Source of the DNA: JAJPHI01 sp035541875
Lineage (GTDB): Bacteria > Desulfobacterota > Binatia > Binatales > Binataceae
NCBI GenBank assembly: GCA_035541875.1
Contig: DATKML010000015.1
Location: 62,001 to 126,000 of the forward strand
DNA: 64,000 nucleotides
Direction of reading: 5' to 3'
Within the stretch, counting starts at the first letter, position 1. Each line of letters starts with the position of its first letter. The notes beneath the pieces are model-generated. The model worked only from the letters and a program-made list of their open reading frames with translations. It ran no database searches and was not told the DNA's origin. The position numbers were made by a program, and so were the translations under genes. Shown piece after piece: positions 1-7,467 of this stretch.

Positions 1-966
1 AGCCTCGTCAACGGCGTAGAGAACTTCGACGGCGCGGGCAACGATACTTGTATATGGGTTCGCGTTCGGCCACGGGATCCCGGTTGCGCGTGCTGCCGCC
101 GCAGCTTCCGTCCCCAGGCGATCGAAATTCAGGTTCATTCGGGCAAGTGGCCCAAGGAAATAGGCGCCGCGTCCCTTTACTTTGCTTTGCAACGCATTCG
201 AGTAAGGAACTTGCTCTTCGTCGAAGTAATCTTCGAAATTATCGACGGCAGCATCGATACCTTTGCTTGAGACAATCCGCCCCTCGTTCATCGGATATTC
301 ATTCGGATGACGCAACGAAACGAACTCGATATCGCGCTCGACGGCGGGCAGATCGAAACTACCCACCCATCGGACACATTCGATAGCGTCGTCACGTATC
401 GCGAGAAGTTGCTCCCGCAGACCATTTAACTCGTCACGACGTGGAGTGCGCGTGAATCCACCAATGCAGGCACCGACCGGATGCACCGAACGTCCGCCCA
501 GCGCAGCAACAATTGCGTTGCCAACTTTCTTGATACGCAATCCGCGCTCCACGGCCTCGCGATTCTTCTCGGCTAGCGTCAGGATACTGTCGCATCCGAG
601 GAAATCAGGCGCCGCTAACATATGAATATGAAGCGCGTGGCTCTCGATCCACTCGCCGCATAGATAGAGTCGGCGGAGCTCCCGTACCGCCGGGTCAATC
701 GCGATTCCATAGGTCTGTTCGAAAGCGTGCACGGTGCTCATTTGATAGGCGACAGGGCAAATCCCGCAGATGCGTGCCGTCAGATCGGGTGCTTCACGCG
801 AGTCGCGGCCGCGCAGGAAGGATTCGAAAAAGCGCGGCGGCTCGAAGATTTCGAGCCGTAATTCCTCGACCTCACCGTCGCGCAGCTTGATATGCAGTGC
901 GCTCTCACCTTCCGCGCGCGTCAGGTAATCGACCCGGATCGTTCTACTTCTTCGTCGCGATGGCAT
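1..966 (-). CDS. hydA: NiFe hydrogenase large (alpha) subunit, group 3b-type, C-terminus beyond window
   Basis: Carries the NiFe active site of a soluble NAD(P)-linked hydrogenase. Read from the reverse strand, a frame starts at an ATG (bases 966-964) that overlaps the end of the small-subunit gene by 23 bp, and stays open for 322 codons to the window edge. The N-terminal nickel-ligand motif is visible as RICGICPVAYQMSTVHAFE. The second motif (DPCxxCxxH) must lie beyond base 1, so the gene is partial. The PVAYQMS variant, together with the partner subunits hydB-hydG-hydD upstream, fits the sulfhydrogenase-like group 3b. Group assignment is inference and needs the C-terminal half. Confidence 0.9.
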   Translation of the reverse strand, partial: MPSRRRSRTIRVDYLTRAEGESALHIKLRDGEVEELRLEIFEPPRFFESFLRGRDSREAPDLTARICGICPVAYQMSTVHAFEQTYGIAIDPAVRELRRLYLCGEWIESHALHIHMLAAPDFLGCDSILTLAEKNREAVERGLRIKKVGNAIVAALGGRSVHPVGACIGGFTRTPRRDELNGLREQLLAIRDDAIECVRWVGSFDLPAVERDIEFVSLRHPNEYPMNEGRIVSSKGIDAAVDNFEDYFDEEQVPYSNALQSKVKGRGAYFLGPLARMNLNFDRLGTEAAAAARATGIPWPNANPYTSIVARAVEVLYAVDEA

Positions 967-1717
967 CCGCTGTCTCTCGCCACGGACTCACGTAGCCGTT
1001 GATTCCTCGCAGCCGTCGAGCGGCCTCATCACCAGTAATTCCCCGTTGAGCCAACATCTGCGTGAACGCTTCCATGTTTTGGTCATCAGCTGGCCCGAAG
1101 CATCCGTAGCAGCCACGATTAAAGGTCGGACATAGCGCACCACAACCCGTCCGCGTTACGGGTCCGAGACAAGGCTCGCCGCGCGCTACCACTACGCATA
1201 CATTGCCCCGACGCTTACACTCAGTACAAACGGCGTGAGTCGGTAGCGTCGGCTTCGCGCCCGAGAGCAGTGATCGCGTCACCGCGAGCAACTGGTCCTT
1301 GTTTACCGGGCATCCCCAGATTTCGAAGTCGACGCGAACGTGTTCGGAGATGGGAGTTGAAGTCGAAAGCGTCGATATAAACTCAGGCTTCGGGTAAACC
1401 ACCCGTCGGTACTGCTCGATGTCAGCCGCGTTGCGTAACGCCTGGATTCCTCCGGCGGTGGCGCAGGCGCCAATAGAAACTAGGTAACGGCTCTGCTCGC
1501 GAACCCTGATAATTCGCCGGGCATCGTCCGGAGTAGTGATACTGCCCTCGACGAACGTTATGTCATACGGCCCTTCACGCATCCGGCTGCTAGCTTCGGG
1601 AAAGTAGGCGAAGTCCACCTGGCCGGTGAGTTTTAGCAGTTCCTCTTCGGCATTGAGAAACTGCAGTTGGCAGCCGTCGCAGGAGGCGAACTTGAATACC
1701 GCGATACGTGGCTTCAT
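944..1717 (-). CDS. hydD: NiFe hydrogenase small (delta) subunit
   Basis: Electron-transfer small subunit that holds the FeS cluster next to the NiFe site. The 257-residue product opens with MKPRIAVFKFASCDGCQLQF, giving the CxxC of the proximal cluster, followed by an SIGACATAGG motif and a Cys-rich C-terminal half (CTECKRR, CGALCPTFNRGCYGC) that should bind further clusters. There is no twin-arginine leader, so the enzyme is cytoplasmic, as expected for soluble group 3 hydrogenases. The start overlaps the hydG stop by 4 bp (ATGA), indicating translational coupling. Confidence 0.93.
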   Translation of the reverse strand: MKPRIAVFKFASCDGCQLQFLNAEEELLKLTGQVDFAYFPEASSRMREGPYDITFVEGSITTPDDARRIIRVREQSRYLVSIGACATAGGIQALRNAADIEQYRRVVYPKPEFISTLSTSTPISEHVRVDFEIWGCPVNKDQLLAVTRSLLSGAKPTLPTHAVCTECKRRGNVCVVVARGEPCLGPVTRTGCGALCPTFNRGCYGCFGPADDQNMEAFTQMLAQRGITGDEAARRLRGINGYVSPWRETADAIATKK

Positions 1718-2556
1718 ATACCCGATACCCGAAACAGTTCTCGCGCCTCGCGATAGGAAAAGACTGGTCCATCCTTACACACAAAACTCTGACGCCACTG
1801 ACAATGACCGCAGAGACCTACCGCGCACTCCATCCGGCGTTCCATCGATAAATAGATCGAATCGTCTGCTATTCCTTTGCCGAGTAATGATCGCGCGGCC
1901 ATTCGCATCATGACTTCCGGCCCGCACATCATGACAATAGAGGATGAGGGAACGTCGAGTTCGTCAAAGAGTTCGGTTACCACCCCGATGCGGTAGTGCC
2001 AGCTCTTGTCGGGACGATCGCTGGTCAAATAGACCTTGGTGCGGGGCGCGCGCCGCCATTCGTCGAAGCGTTCCCGATACAAGAGGTCGTTGGGAGTCTT
2101 CACCCCGTGGAGAATATGTAACTCCCCATACTGCTCACGGCGGCGGAAGATGTAGTTGATAACTCCAACCGTCGGCGCACAACCTACACCACCGGTGATA
2201 ATTACGACGTCGCGGCCATGCGCCTCCTCCACCGGCCATCCGTTGCCATAAGGCCCGCGCACCCCGACAATGTCCCCGACCTTCCATCGCGCCATGACTC
2301 CGGTGACGCGCCCAACGATCCGAATAGTATGTTCGATCAATTGAGGCTCAGTCGGATCCGAGACGATCGAGATAGCGACCTCGCCAACGCCGGGCGCGTA
2401 CAGCATATTGAACTGTCCAGCTCGGAAAGCGTACGAACGTCGTAGTTCGGGATCGACGAATTGAAGGGTGAAGGTGTAGATACCCTCGGTCTCGGTACGC
2501 CGCGCGACAACTCGCGCAGGATGAATCATGTAGGGAGTCGCGACTGCTGCACTCAT
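1714..2556 (-). CDS. hydG: Hydrogenase gamma subunit, FAD/NAD(P)-binding reductase
   Basis: Diaphorase subunit that passes electrons between the hydrogenase FeS chain and NAD(P)H. The 280-residue protein has a ferredoxin-reductase FAD domain (residues about 10-105, with EVAISIVSDP), an NAD(P) domain with a GGVGCAPTVGVINY turn, and a C-terminal [2Fe-2S] motif CAVGLCGHCQ with a further Cys about ten residues on, as in dihydroorotate dehydrogenase electron-transfer subunits. A longer reading frame begins at 2640, but the ATG at 2556 is preferred: it gives a 4-bp ATGA overlap with the hydB stop and begins just before the conserved domain. Confidence 0.9.
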   Translation of the reverse strand: MSAAVATPYMIHPARVVARRTETEGIYTFTLQFVDPELRRSYAFRAGQFNMLYAPGVGEVAISIVSDPTEPQLIEHTIRIVGRVTGVMARWKVGDIVGVRGPYGNGWPVEEAHGRDVVIITGGVGCAPTVGVINYIFRRREQYGELHILHGVKTPNDLLYRERFDEWRRAPRTKVYLTSDRPDKSWHYRIGVVTELFDELDVPSSSIVMMCGPEVMMRMAARSLLGKGIADDSIYLSMERRMECAVGLCGHCQWRQSFVCKDGPVFSYREARELFRVSGI

Positions 2557-3659
2557 CGTTGGCCGGCCGTTGCGCGAAGCGCTGCCACTTCCTCGGTTAA
2601 GTCGATGCCGACCGGGCACCACGTGATACATCGGCCGCATCCCACGCAGCCCGACGTTCCGAATTGATCAATCCATGAGGCCAGTTTGTGGGTTAGCCAC
2701 TGGCGATAGCGGTTCTGAATTTTGGGGCGGAAATTGATCCCGTGAATATGCGCGTGTTCGAGTGAGAAGCAGGAATCCCACTTGCGTACCCGCCGACTCA
2801 TGTTCCCATCGATCTCTTCCTGATCGACTATGGTGTGACAAAAGCAGGTCGGGCAGACCATCGTGCAATTGGTGCACGAAAGGCATCGTTTCGCCACTTC
2901 GTCCCAACGCGAATTTTCAGCCTCGTCATAAAGCAGACGTGGCAAGTCCGAAGTGTCGAGGTGTCTTCGCATCTGCGTCGCACATTCCTCGATTCGCGCT
3001 CGGGCATCCGCGACCTCGTCTCCAGATGCCGCATCCAACGCAAGCTTGGCGATTATTGCTTCTCCTGCGGCGGATCCGATCTGCACGACGAAGGCTTCAT
3101 CCATCTCCGTCAACGCGAGATCGAAACCCGAAGTGGCTTGCGGTCCAGTCTTCATCGATAAGCAAAAGCATGTCGATGCCGCATGGGCGCAATTCACCGC
3201 GATGATGAAGGTGTCTTTACGCCTTGCCGCGTAGTGCGTATCGCGAAAGCGATCGTGCAGAAAAATTCGATCCTGCACCGCAATAGCCGCCAGATCACAG
3301 GCGCGCGCGCCGAGAATCGCAAGCCGTCGCGCCGGTGGTGCTACTTCGTTGACCGTAAAGCTCTTCCCCACGCGCTTCACTTCGAGCAGTGGCTCTTCGG
3401 GTGCAAAGAAGAACGGCTTGAGCGAACCTGCTCCGTTGACCACACCGAAGATTTCCCCGGGTGTACCACCGACGAGCCGATAACATCCGGGTTCCTGTGC
3501 GTCGCGCATGCCGACGGGTAAATCGGAAGTCGCGTTCACCTCGTCGAAAGTGACACCGCCGTCGCGCGCGACCGGGCCAAACACCCGATACCCCTCTTGG
3601 CGAAGGACCGCAATCAGATCGTCGAGACCCGCTTTGGCCAGACGGAGCATCTCATTCAT
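2553..3659 (-). CDS. hydB: Hydrogenase beta subunit, two [4Fe-4S] ferredoxin-like protein
   Basis: FeS electron-relay subunit of the sulfhydrogenase-type complex, related to the anaerobic sulfite reductase A family (AsrA/HydB). The 368 residues contain two ferredoxin-like cluster motifs near the C-terminus: CLSCTNCTMVCPTCFC (about residues 235-250) and CVGCGRCITWCPVGIDL (about 335-352). An N-terminal half without cysteine clusters includes AILGARACDLAAIAVQDRIF, typical of this family. The gene overlaps the hypB stop by 4 bp and is itself overlapped by hydG, so the operon reads hypA-hypB-hydB-hydG-hydD-hydA. Confidence 0.9.
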   Translation of the reverse strand: MNEMLRLAKAGLDDLIAVLRQEGYRVFGPVARDGGVTFDEVNATSDLPVGMRDAQEPGCYRLVGGTPGEIFGVVNGAGSLKPFFFAPEEPLLEVKRVGKSFTVNEVAPPARRLAILGARACDLAAIAVQDRIFLHDRFRDTHYAARRKDTFIIAVNCAHAASTCFCLSMKTGPQATSGFDLALTEMDEAFVVQIGSAAGEAIIAKLALDAASGDEVADARARIEECATQMRRHLDTSDLPRLLYDEAENSRWDEVAKRCLSCTNCTMVCPTCFCHTIVDQEEIDGNMSRRVRKWDSCFSLEHAHIHGINFRPKIQNRYRQWLTHKLASWIDQFGTSGCVGCGRCITWCPVGIDLTEEVAALRATAGQR

Positions 3660-4360
3660 CCGGCTTTCTCCATCATCAAGCCCGATCGCCTCTTCTCAAT
3701 CTCCCGCAACCACCCATCGATACCGTCGCCGGTTAAAGCTGAAGTTCTGATGATCGTTGCGTTTGGATTCGTGGCGAACACGTAGCTTGTCCATTCTTCC
3801 AGTTGAAAGGGAACATGCTCCAGCAAATCGCATTTGTTGAGTACTACGATGTCTGCGGCACGGAACATCGGCGGATACTTGAGCGGCTTGTCGACTCCCT
3901 CAGTCGGACTCGTCACCACGACCCGGAGATGCTCCCCGAGGTCGAACAGTGCCGGGCACACCAGATTGCCGACATTCTCGATAAAAAGCAGGTCGCCCTC
4001 ACCAAGCTCGACGCCGTGAAGCGCGCGATGGACTTGGGCCGCATCAAGATGACACCCCAACCCGGTCTCAACCTGCACGGCTGAAGCCCCTGCACTACGA
4101 ATTCGTGCGCTGTCGCGCGCGGTGGCCTGATCGCCCTCAACTACGGCGATCCGTTGATTGCTTCGCCAGCGGCCAATAGTGGCTTCCAGCAAAGCCGTCT
4201 TCCCTGCACCCGGCGTCCCCATTAGGTTGATCGCGAAAGTCCGCCGCGCGATGAAGTGCTGACGATTATGTTCGGCCGTTGAGCTATTCGACGCGAGCAG
4301 TCGCTCGTTGACATCGATAGTCCTGACTCCACGAGTCTCGCAGCCACAGGTGTCACACAT
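3656..4360 (-). CDS. hypB: Hydrogenase nickel incorporation GTPase HypB
   Basis: GTPase that, with HypA, delivers nickel to the hydrogenase large subunit. The 234-residue protein begins MCDTCGCE, the N-terminal CxxCGC high-affinity metal site, and has a P-loop GTPGAGKTALLEA at about residues 48-60, a metal-site region EVETGLGCHLDA and the NKCD guanine-specificity motif (VVLNKCDLLEHV). No histidine-rich nickel-storage stretch is present, so it looks like a delivery rather than storage form. Its start overlaps the end of hypA by 8 bp. Confidence 0.96.
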   Translation of the reverse strand: MCDTCGCETRGVRTIDVNERLLASNSSTAEHNRQHFIARRTFAINLMGTPGAGKTALLEATIGRWRSNQRIAVVEGDQATARDSARIRSAGASAVQVETGLGCHLDAAQVHRALHGVELGEGDLLFIENVGNLVCPALFDLGEHLRVVVTSPTEGVDKPLKYPPMFRAADIVVLNKCDLLEHVPFQLEEWTSYVFATNPNATIIRTSALTGDGIDGWLREIEKRRSGLMMEKAG

Positions 4361-4697
4361 CGGCTACCTCAATCGAGCGTAACGTAATCTCGCTACCCGA
4401 CAACAGCTCACCGCCCAACCGTCCGCATTCGGTGCAGTTGCCGATCAGGCTCTCGAACTCGAATATTGTGCCGCATTCGGTACATCGACTGCGAGCCGGT
4501 AATGAATTGATAAAGATTTCGGCACCCTCGGCTCGCGTTCCGACTGCAAGTAGGTCAAAGGCTAAGCGCAATGAATCCGCGATAACCCCTGCTGCCGCGC
4601 CAACCGCTATATCGATCCGCAAGACGCGGATTCGATCCGAATCGAGTCTGCTCTCGACGTGTTTTAACAAGTCGCGAGCGAGCGCCACTTCGTGCAC
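4353..4697 (-). CDS. hypA: Hydrogenase nickel-binding protein HypA
   Basis: Nickel-binding metallochaperone for NiFe hydrogenase maturation. At 114 residues it has the usual family size. The N-terminal MHE, where His2 binds nickel, is intact, which fixes the GTG at 4697 as the start; a GGAGGA ribosome-binding site lies 6 bases upstream. The zinc site is CTECGTIF followed by CTECGRL. It is the first gene of the hydrogenase operon. The other maturation genes (hypC-F) are not in this window and may follow hydA to the left. Confidence 0.95.
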   Translation of the reverse strand: MHEVALARDLLKHVESRLDSDRIRVLRIDIAVGAAAGVIADSLRLAFDLLAVGTRAEGAEIFINSLPARSRCTECGTIFEFESLIGNCTECGRLGGELLSGSEITLRSIEVADV

Positions 4698-4794
4698 GAA
4701 CGCTCCTCCAGGTGTTGCTCCTGAGCGTGAGCCTTAGCCCGCAATCTGTAGCAAGTCCGTCGCGACGGATACCAAGTCCCTTGCGCGCATCCTG

Positions 4795-5805
4795 CTAGCG
4801 GAGTCCCTTTTGACGAGGATGGGTCAGGGCGGAGGGATTCGCGATCCGGATCGGTCCGCTGTTAGCGAACGCTGCTACCGCTTCGACAGTATCGACATAA
4901 AAGGCTCGGAGCGTCTCGCGGGTCACGTACCCGAGATGCGGTGTCATGGTCACGTTGTCCATCGTCCGAAACGGATGATCGACTGCCGGAGGCTCCTGAT
5001 CGAAGACGTCGAGACCGGCACCGGCAAGACGACCTGATCGGAGCGCTTCGATCAGGTCCGCTTCAACAACGATCGGTCCTCGCGAGGTGTTGATGAGATA
5101 GGAGCCCGGTTTCATCAAATCGAGTTCGTGCCTGGTCACAAGGTGGCGTGTGCGATCGCTCAGGCGGACGTGAATTGAAAGAACATCGGCTTGCCGAAAA
5201 AGGTCGTCCTTCTCAACGCGTCGAACTTCGACTGCCTCCGCCGCCTGTTGCGTAAGGTTCTGGCTCCACGCAATCACAGGCATCCCGAACACTCGGGCAT
5301 ATTGCGCCATCCGCCGACCAATATTGCCGAGACCGAGCAGACCAAGCGTAAGACTGCCGAGCCCAACGCCGATGGTGCTCTGCCACTTGCCCTCGCGCAT
5401 CCGCCGACTCTCGTAGCTCATGTGGCGCACCGTCGCGATCATCAGTGCCCACGTGAGTTCCGGGGTCGCATCCATGATTCCGCGATAGAGTGGATTATCC
5501 TCGAGATTCCAATGCGCGACCAGCACGCCATGATCGGTTGCCGCCGTCATATCGAGATTGGGCAACGACATCCCGATGATTGTCACCAGCTTAAGATTCG
5601 GAAGTTGCTCGAACAGGCTCCGAGGCATATTCATCCGCTCGCGAATCGTGCAGAGCACGTCGAACGGCTGAAGTGCGACCGCAGCTTCGTCCTCGCTCAG
5701 ATGCCGATCGAACACCGTCAGCTCGGCTTTGCCCTCAAGCACCGACCAACCGGCTGACTGCAAGGCGACCCCGGCATAGTCGTCGAGAATAGCGACCTTT
5801 AGCAT
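4795..5805 (-). CDS. D-2-hydroxyacid dehydrogenase family protein
   Basis: NAD(P)-dependent oxidoreductase of the D-isomer-specific 2-hydroxyacid dehydrogenase family (phosphoglycerate or glyoxylate reductase-like). The 336 residues contain the Rossmann motif GLLGLGNIGRRMA, the substrate Arg in YLINTSRGPIV, a Glu in FDQEPP and the catalytic His in TPHLGYVTRE, so the active site looks complete. The ATG is preceded by GAGGGAGGGT. The 97-bp gap to hypA suggests independent transcription. The substrate cannot be told from sequence; variants with this N-terminus are usually annotated only at family level. Confidence 0.9.
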   Translation of the reverse strand: MLKVAILDDYAGVALQSAGWSVLEGKAELTVFDRHLSEDEAAVALQPFDVLCTIRERMNMPRSLFEQLPNLKLVTIIGMSLPNLDMTAATDHGVLVAHWNLEDNPLYRGIMDATPELTWALMIATVRHMSYESRRMREGKWQSTIGVGLGSLTLGLLGLGNIGRRMAQYARVFGMPVIAWSQNLTQQAAEAVEVRRVEKDDLFRQADVLSIHVRLSDRTRHLVTRHELDLMKPGSYLINTSRGPIVVEADLIEALRSGRLAGAGLDVFDQEPPAVDHPFRTMDNVTMTPHLGYVTRETLRAFYVDTVEAVAAFANSGPIRIANPSALTHPRQKGLR

Positions 5806-5954
5806 CGATTCACCCTCCCTCTTCGTCGACTCGCTACAATCCGGAGTAGAGCATGTTGGCCTCTTCGCGTCGAAGCTTTGTGAGCCCTAAACCACGACCC
5901 GGAGACGACGACATTTGATCTCAGGAGGCCGACGGGAGTAACTCGACAAGTGCA

Positions 5955-7397
5955 ATGAGCGGTAGGCACGAAATCGTGATGCTTGATGCGATCGCGCTCG
6001 CGCAGGCGCTCCGCACAAAACAACTTTCCTGCGTCGAGGTAATGAAGGCGTATCTCGACCAGATCGAGCAGCTGAACCCACAGGTTAATGCGATCGTCTC
6101 CATGCGGGATAAGGATCAGCTGCTCGCGGAGGCGCGAACTCGTGATGCGCAGCTGGCCCGCGGTGAATACCTCGGATGGATGCATGGCTTTCCGCAGGCA
6201 ATCAAAGACCTGGAAGCCACCGCCGGTATCCGTACCACTCTGGGCTCCCCACTCTTCAGGGATTTCGTGCCGGCTCACGATTCAATCCTTGTGGAGCGAA
6301 TCAAGCGCGCGGGCGCGATCATAATCGGCAAGACCAATACGCCCGAATTCGGCTTAGGATCGCACAGTTACAATCCCGTCTTCGGTACGACACTTAACGC
6401 TTACGACCAGACCAAGGCCGCCGGTGGCAGCAGTGGCGGCGCCGCCGTGGCGCTCGCGCTCCGGATGCTCCCGGTTGCCGACGGCAGCGATCACGCCGGC
6501 TCGCTGCGTAATCCAGCGGCATTCAACAACGTCCTCGGTTTTCGCACCTGTTTCGGGCGCGTTCCCTCGGATTGGCGTGAGGTCTTCTCACCCTCGCTCG
6601 CCGTACACGGCCCGATGGCGCGGAAAGTGCGCGACCTCGCGATGCTACTTGCGACGATCGCGGGTTACGACTCGCGCGTACCCTATTCAATCCGCGAAGA
6701 TCCCACCCAGTTCACCGAGGACCTTGAACGCAACTTCAAGGACGTACGAATCGCCTGGACGGGCAATTTTGGCGAGTATCTGCCGTTCGAGCCCGGTGTG
6801 CTCGAGTTATGCGAAAGCTCGTTGCGGACCTTTGAGAAGATCGGCTGCATTGTTGAACGGGCTGTGCCGGATTATCCGATCGATCAGGTATGGCGTAACT
6901 GGCTCGTTCTGCGCGGAGCCCAAGTCAGTGCGATCTTGAAGCCGCTCTATCTTAATTCCGAGAAGCGAAAACTGATGAAGCCCGAAGCGCAGTGGGAGGC
7001 CGAACGCGGGCTGCGCATGAACGCCGCCGAGGTCTACGACGCATCAATGGCCCACACCAACTGGTATCACGCTGTAAGAAAGCTCTTCGAAAAGTACGAC
7101 TATCTGATCATGCCCTCAGCGCAGGTATTCCCCTTCGACGCCAAGCTCCACTGGCCTGATCAAATCAATGGCCGCGCGATGGACACGTACCATCGTTGGA
7201 TGGAAGTGGTGATTCCAGCGACGATGTCCGGATGCCCTTCGCTCAACGTTCCCGCTGGCTTTAGCGACAATGGGCTGCCGATGGGTATTCAGATCATCGG
7301 CCCCAATCTTGGCGAGTTCGCGTGCCTGCAATTGGCCTATGCATACGAACGCGAAACCGGATGGGTGGAAAAGAGGCTGCCTTCGCTAATCTCGTAA
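5955..7397 (+). CDS. Amidase signature family protein
   Basis: Ser-cisSer-Lys amidohydrolase. The 480-residue protein has the catalytic Lys in FPQAIKDLEATAG, the signature GGSSGGAAVALAL and the catalytic Ser region DGSDHAGSLRNPA. It is transcribed divergently from the 2-hydroxyacid dehydrogenase gene, with about 150 bp between the starts. A GGGAG lies 16 bases upstream of the chosen ATG; an internal ATG at 5979 is possible. The substrate is unknown. A second amidase at 61809-63278 is only distantly similar, so the two are not a recent duplication. Confidence 0.92.
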   Translation: MSGRHEIVMLDAIALAQALRTKQLSCVEVMKAYLDQIEQLNPQVNAIVSMRDKDQLLAEARTRDAQLARGEYLGWMHGFPQAIKDLEATAGIRTTLGSPLFRDFVPAHDSILVERIKRAGAIIIGKTNTPEFGLGSHSYNPVFGTTLNAYDQTKAAGGSSGGAAVALALRMLPVADGSDHAGSLRNPAAFNNVLGFRTCFGRVPSDWREVFSPSLAVHGPMARKVRDLAMLLATIAGYDSRVPYSIREDPTQFTEDLERNFKDVRIAWTGNFGEYLPFEPGVLELCESSLRTFEKIGCIVERAVPDYPIDQVWRNWLVLRGAQVSAILKPLYLNSEKRKLMKPEAQWEAERGLRMNAAEVYDASMAHTNWYHAVRKLFEKYDYLIMPSAQVFPFDAKLHWPDQINGRAMDTYHRWMEVVIPATMSGCPSLNVPAGFSDNGLPMGIQIIGPNLGEFACLQLAYAYERETGWVEKRLPSLIS

Positions 7398-7467
7398 CTC
7401 TGGAGAACAAGCGCATTCGGTTCGTACCGTAGATTGGTTTTTTTACGCCGCTTAAGATCTCGGAAGT

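Noticed and set aside
48..386. A 112-codon plus-strand frame at the left edge
   Set aside because: It is antisense to hydA, which has a recognisable RICGIC motif and continues across the whole region.
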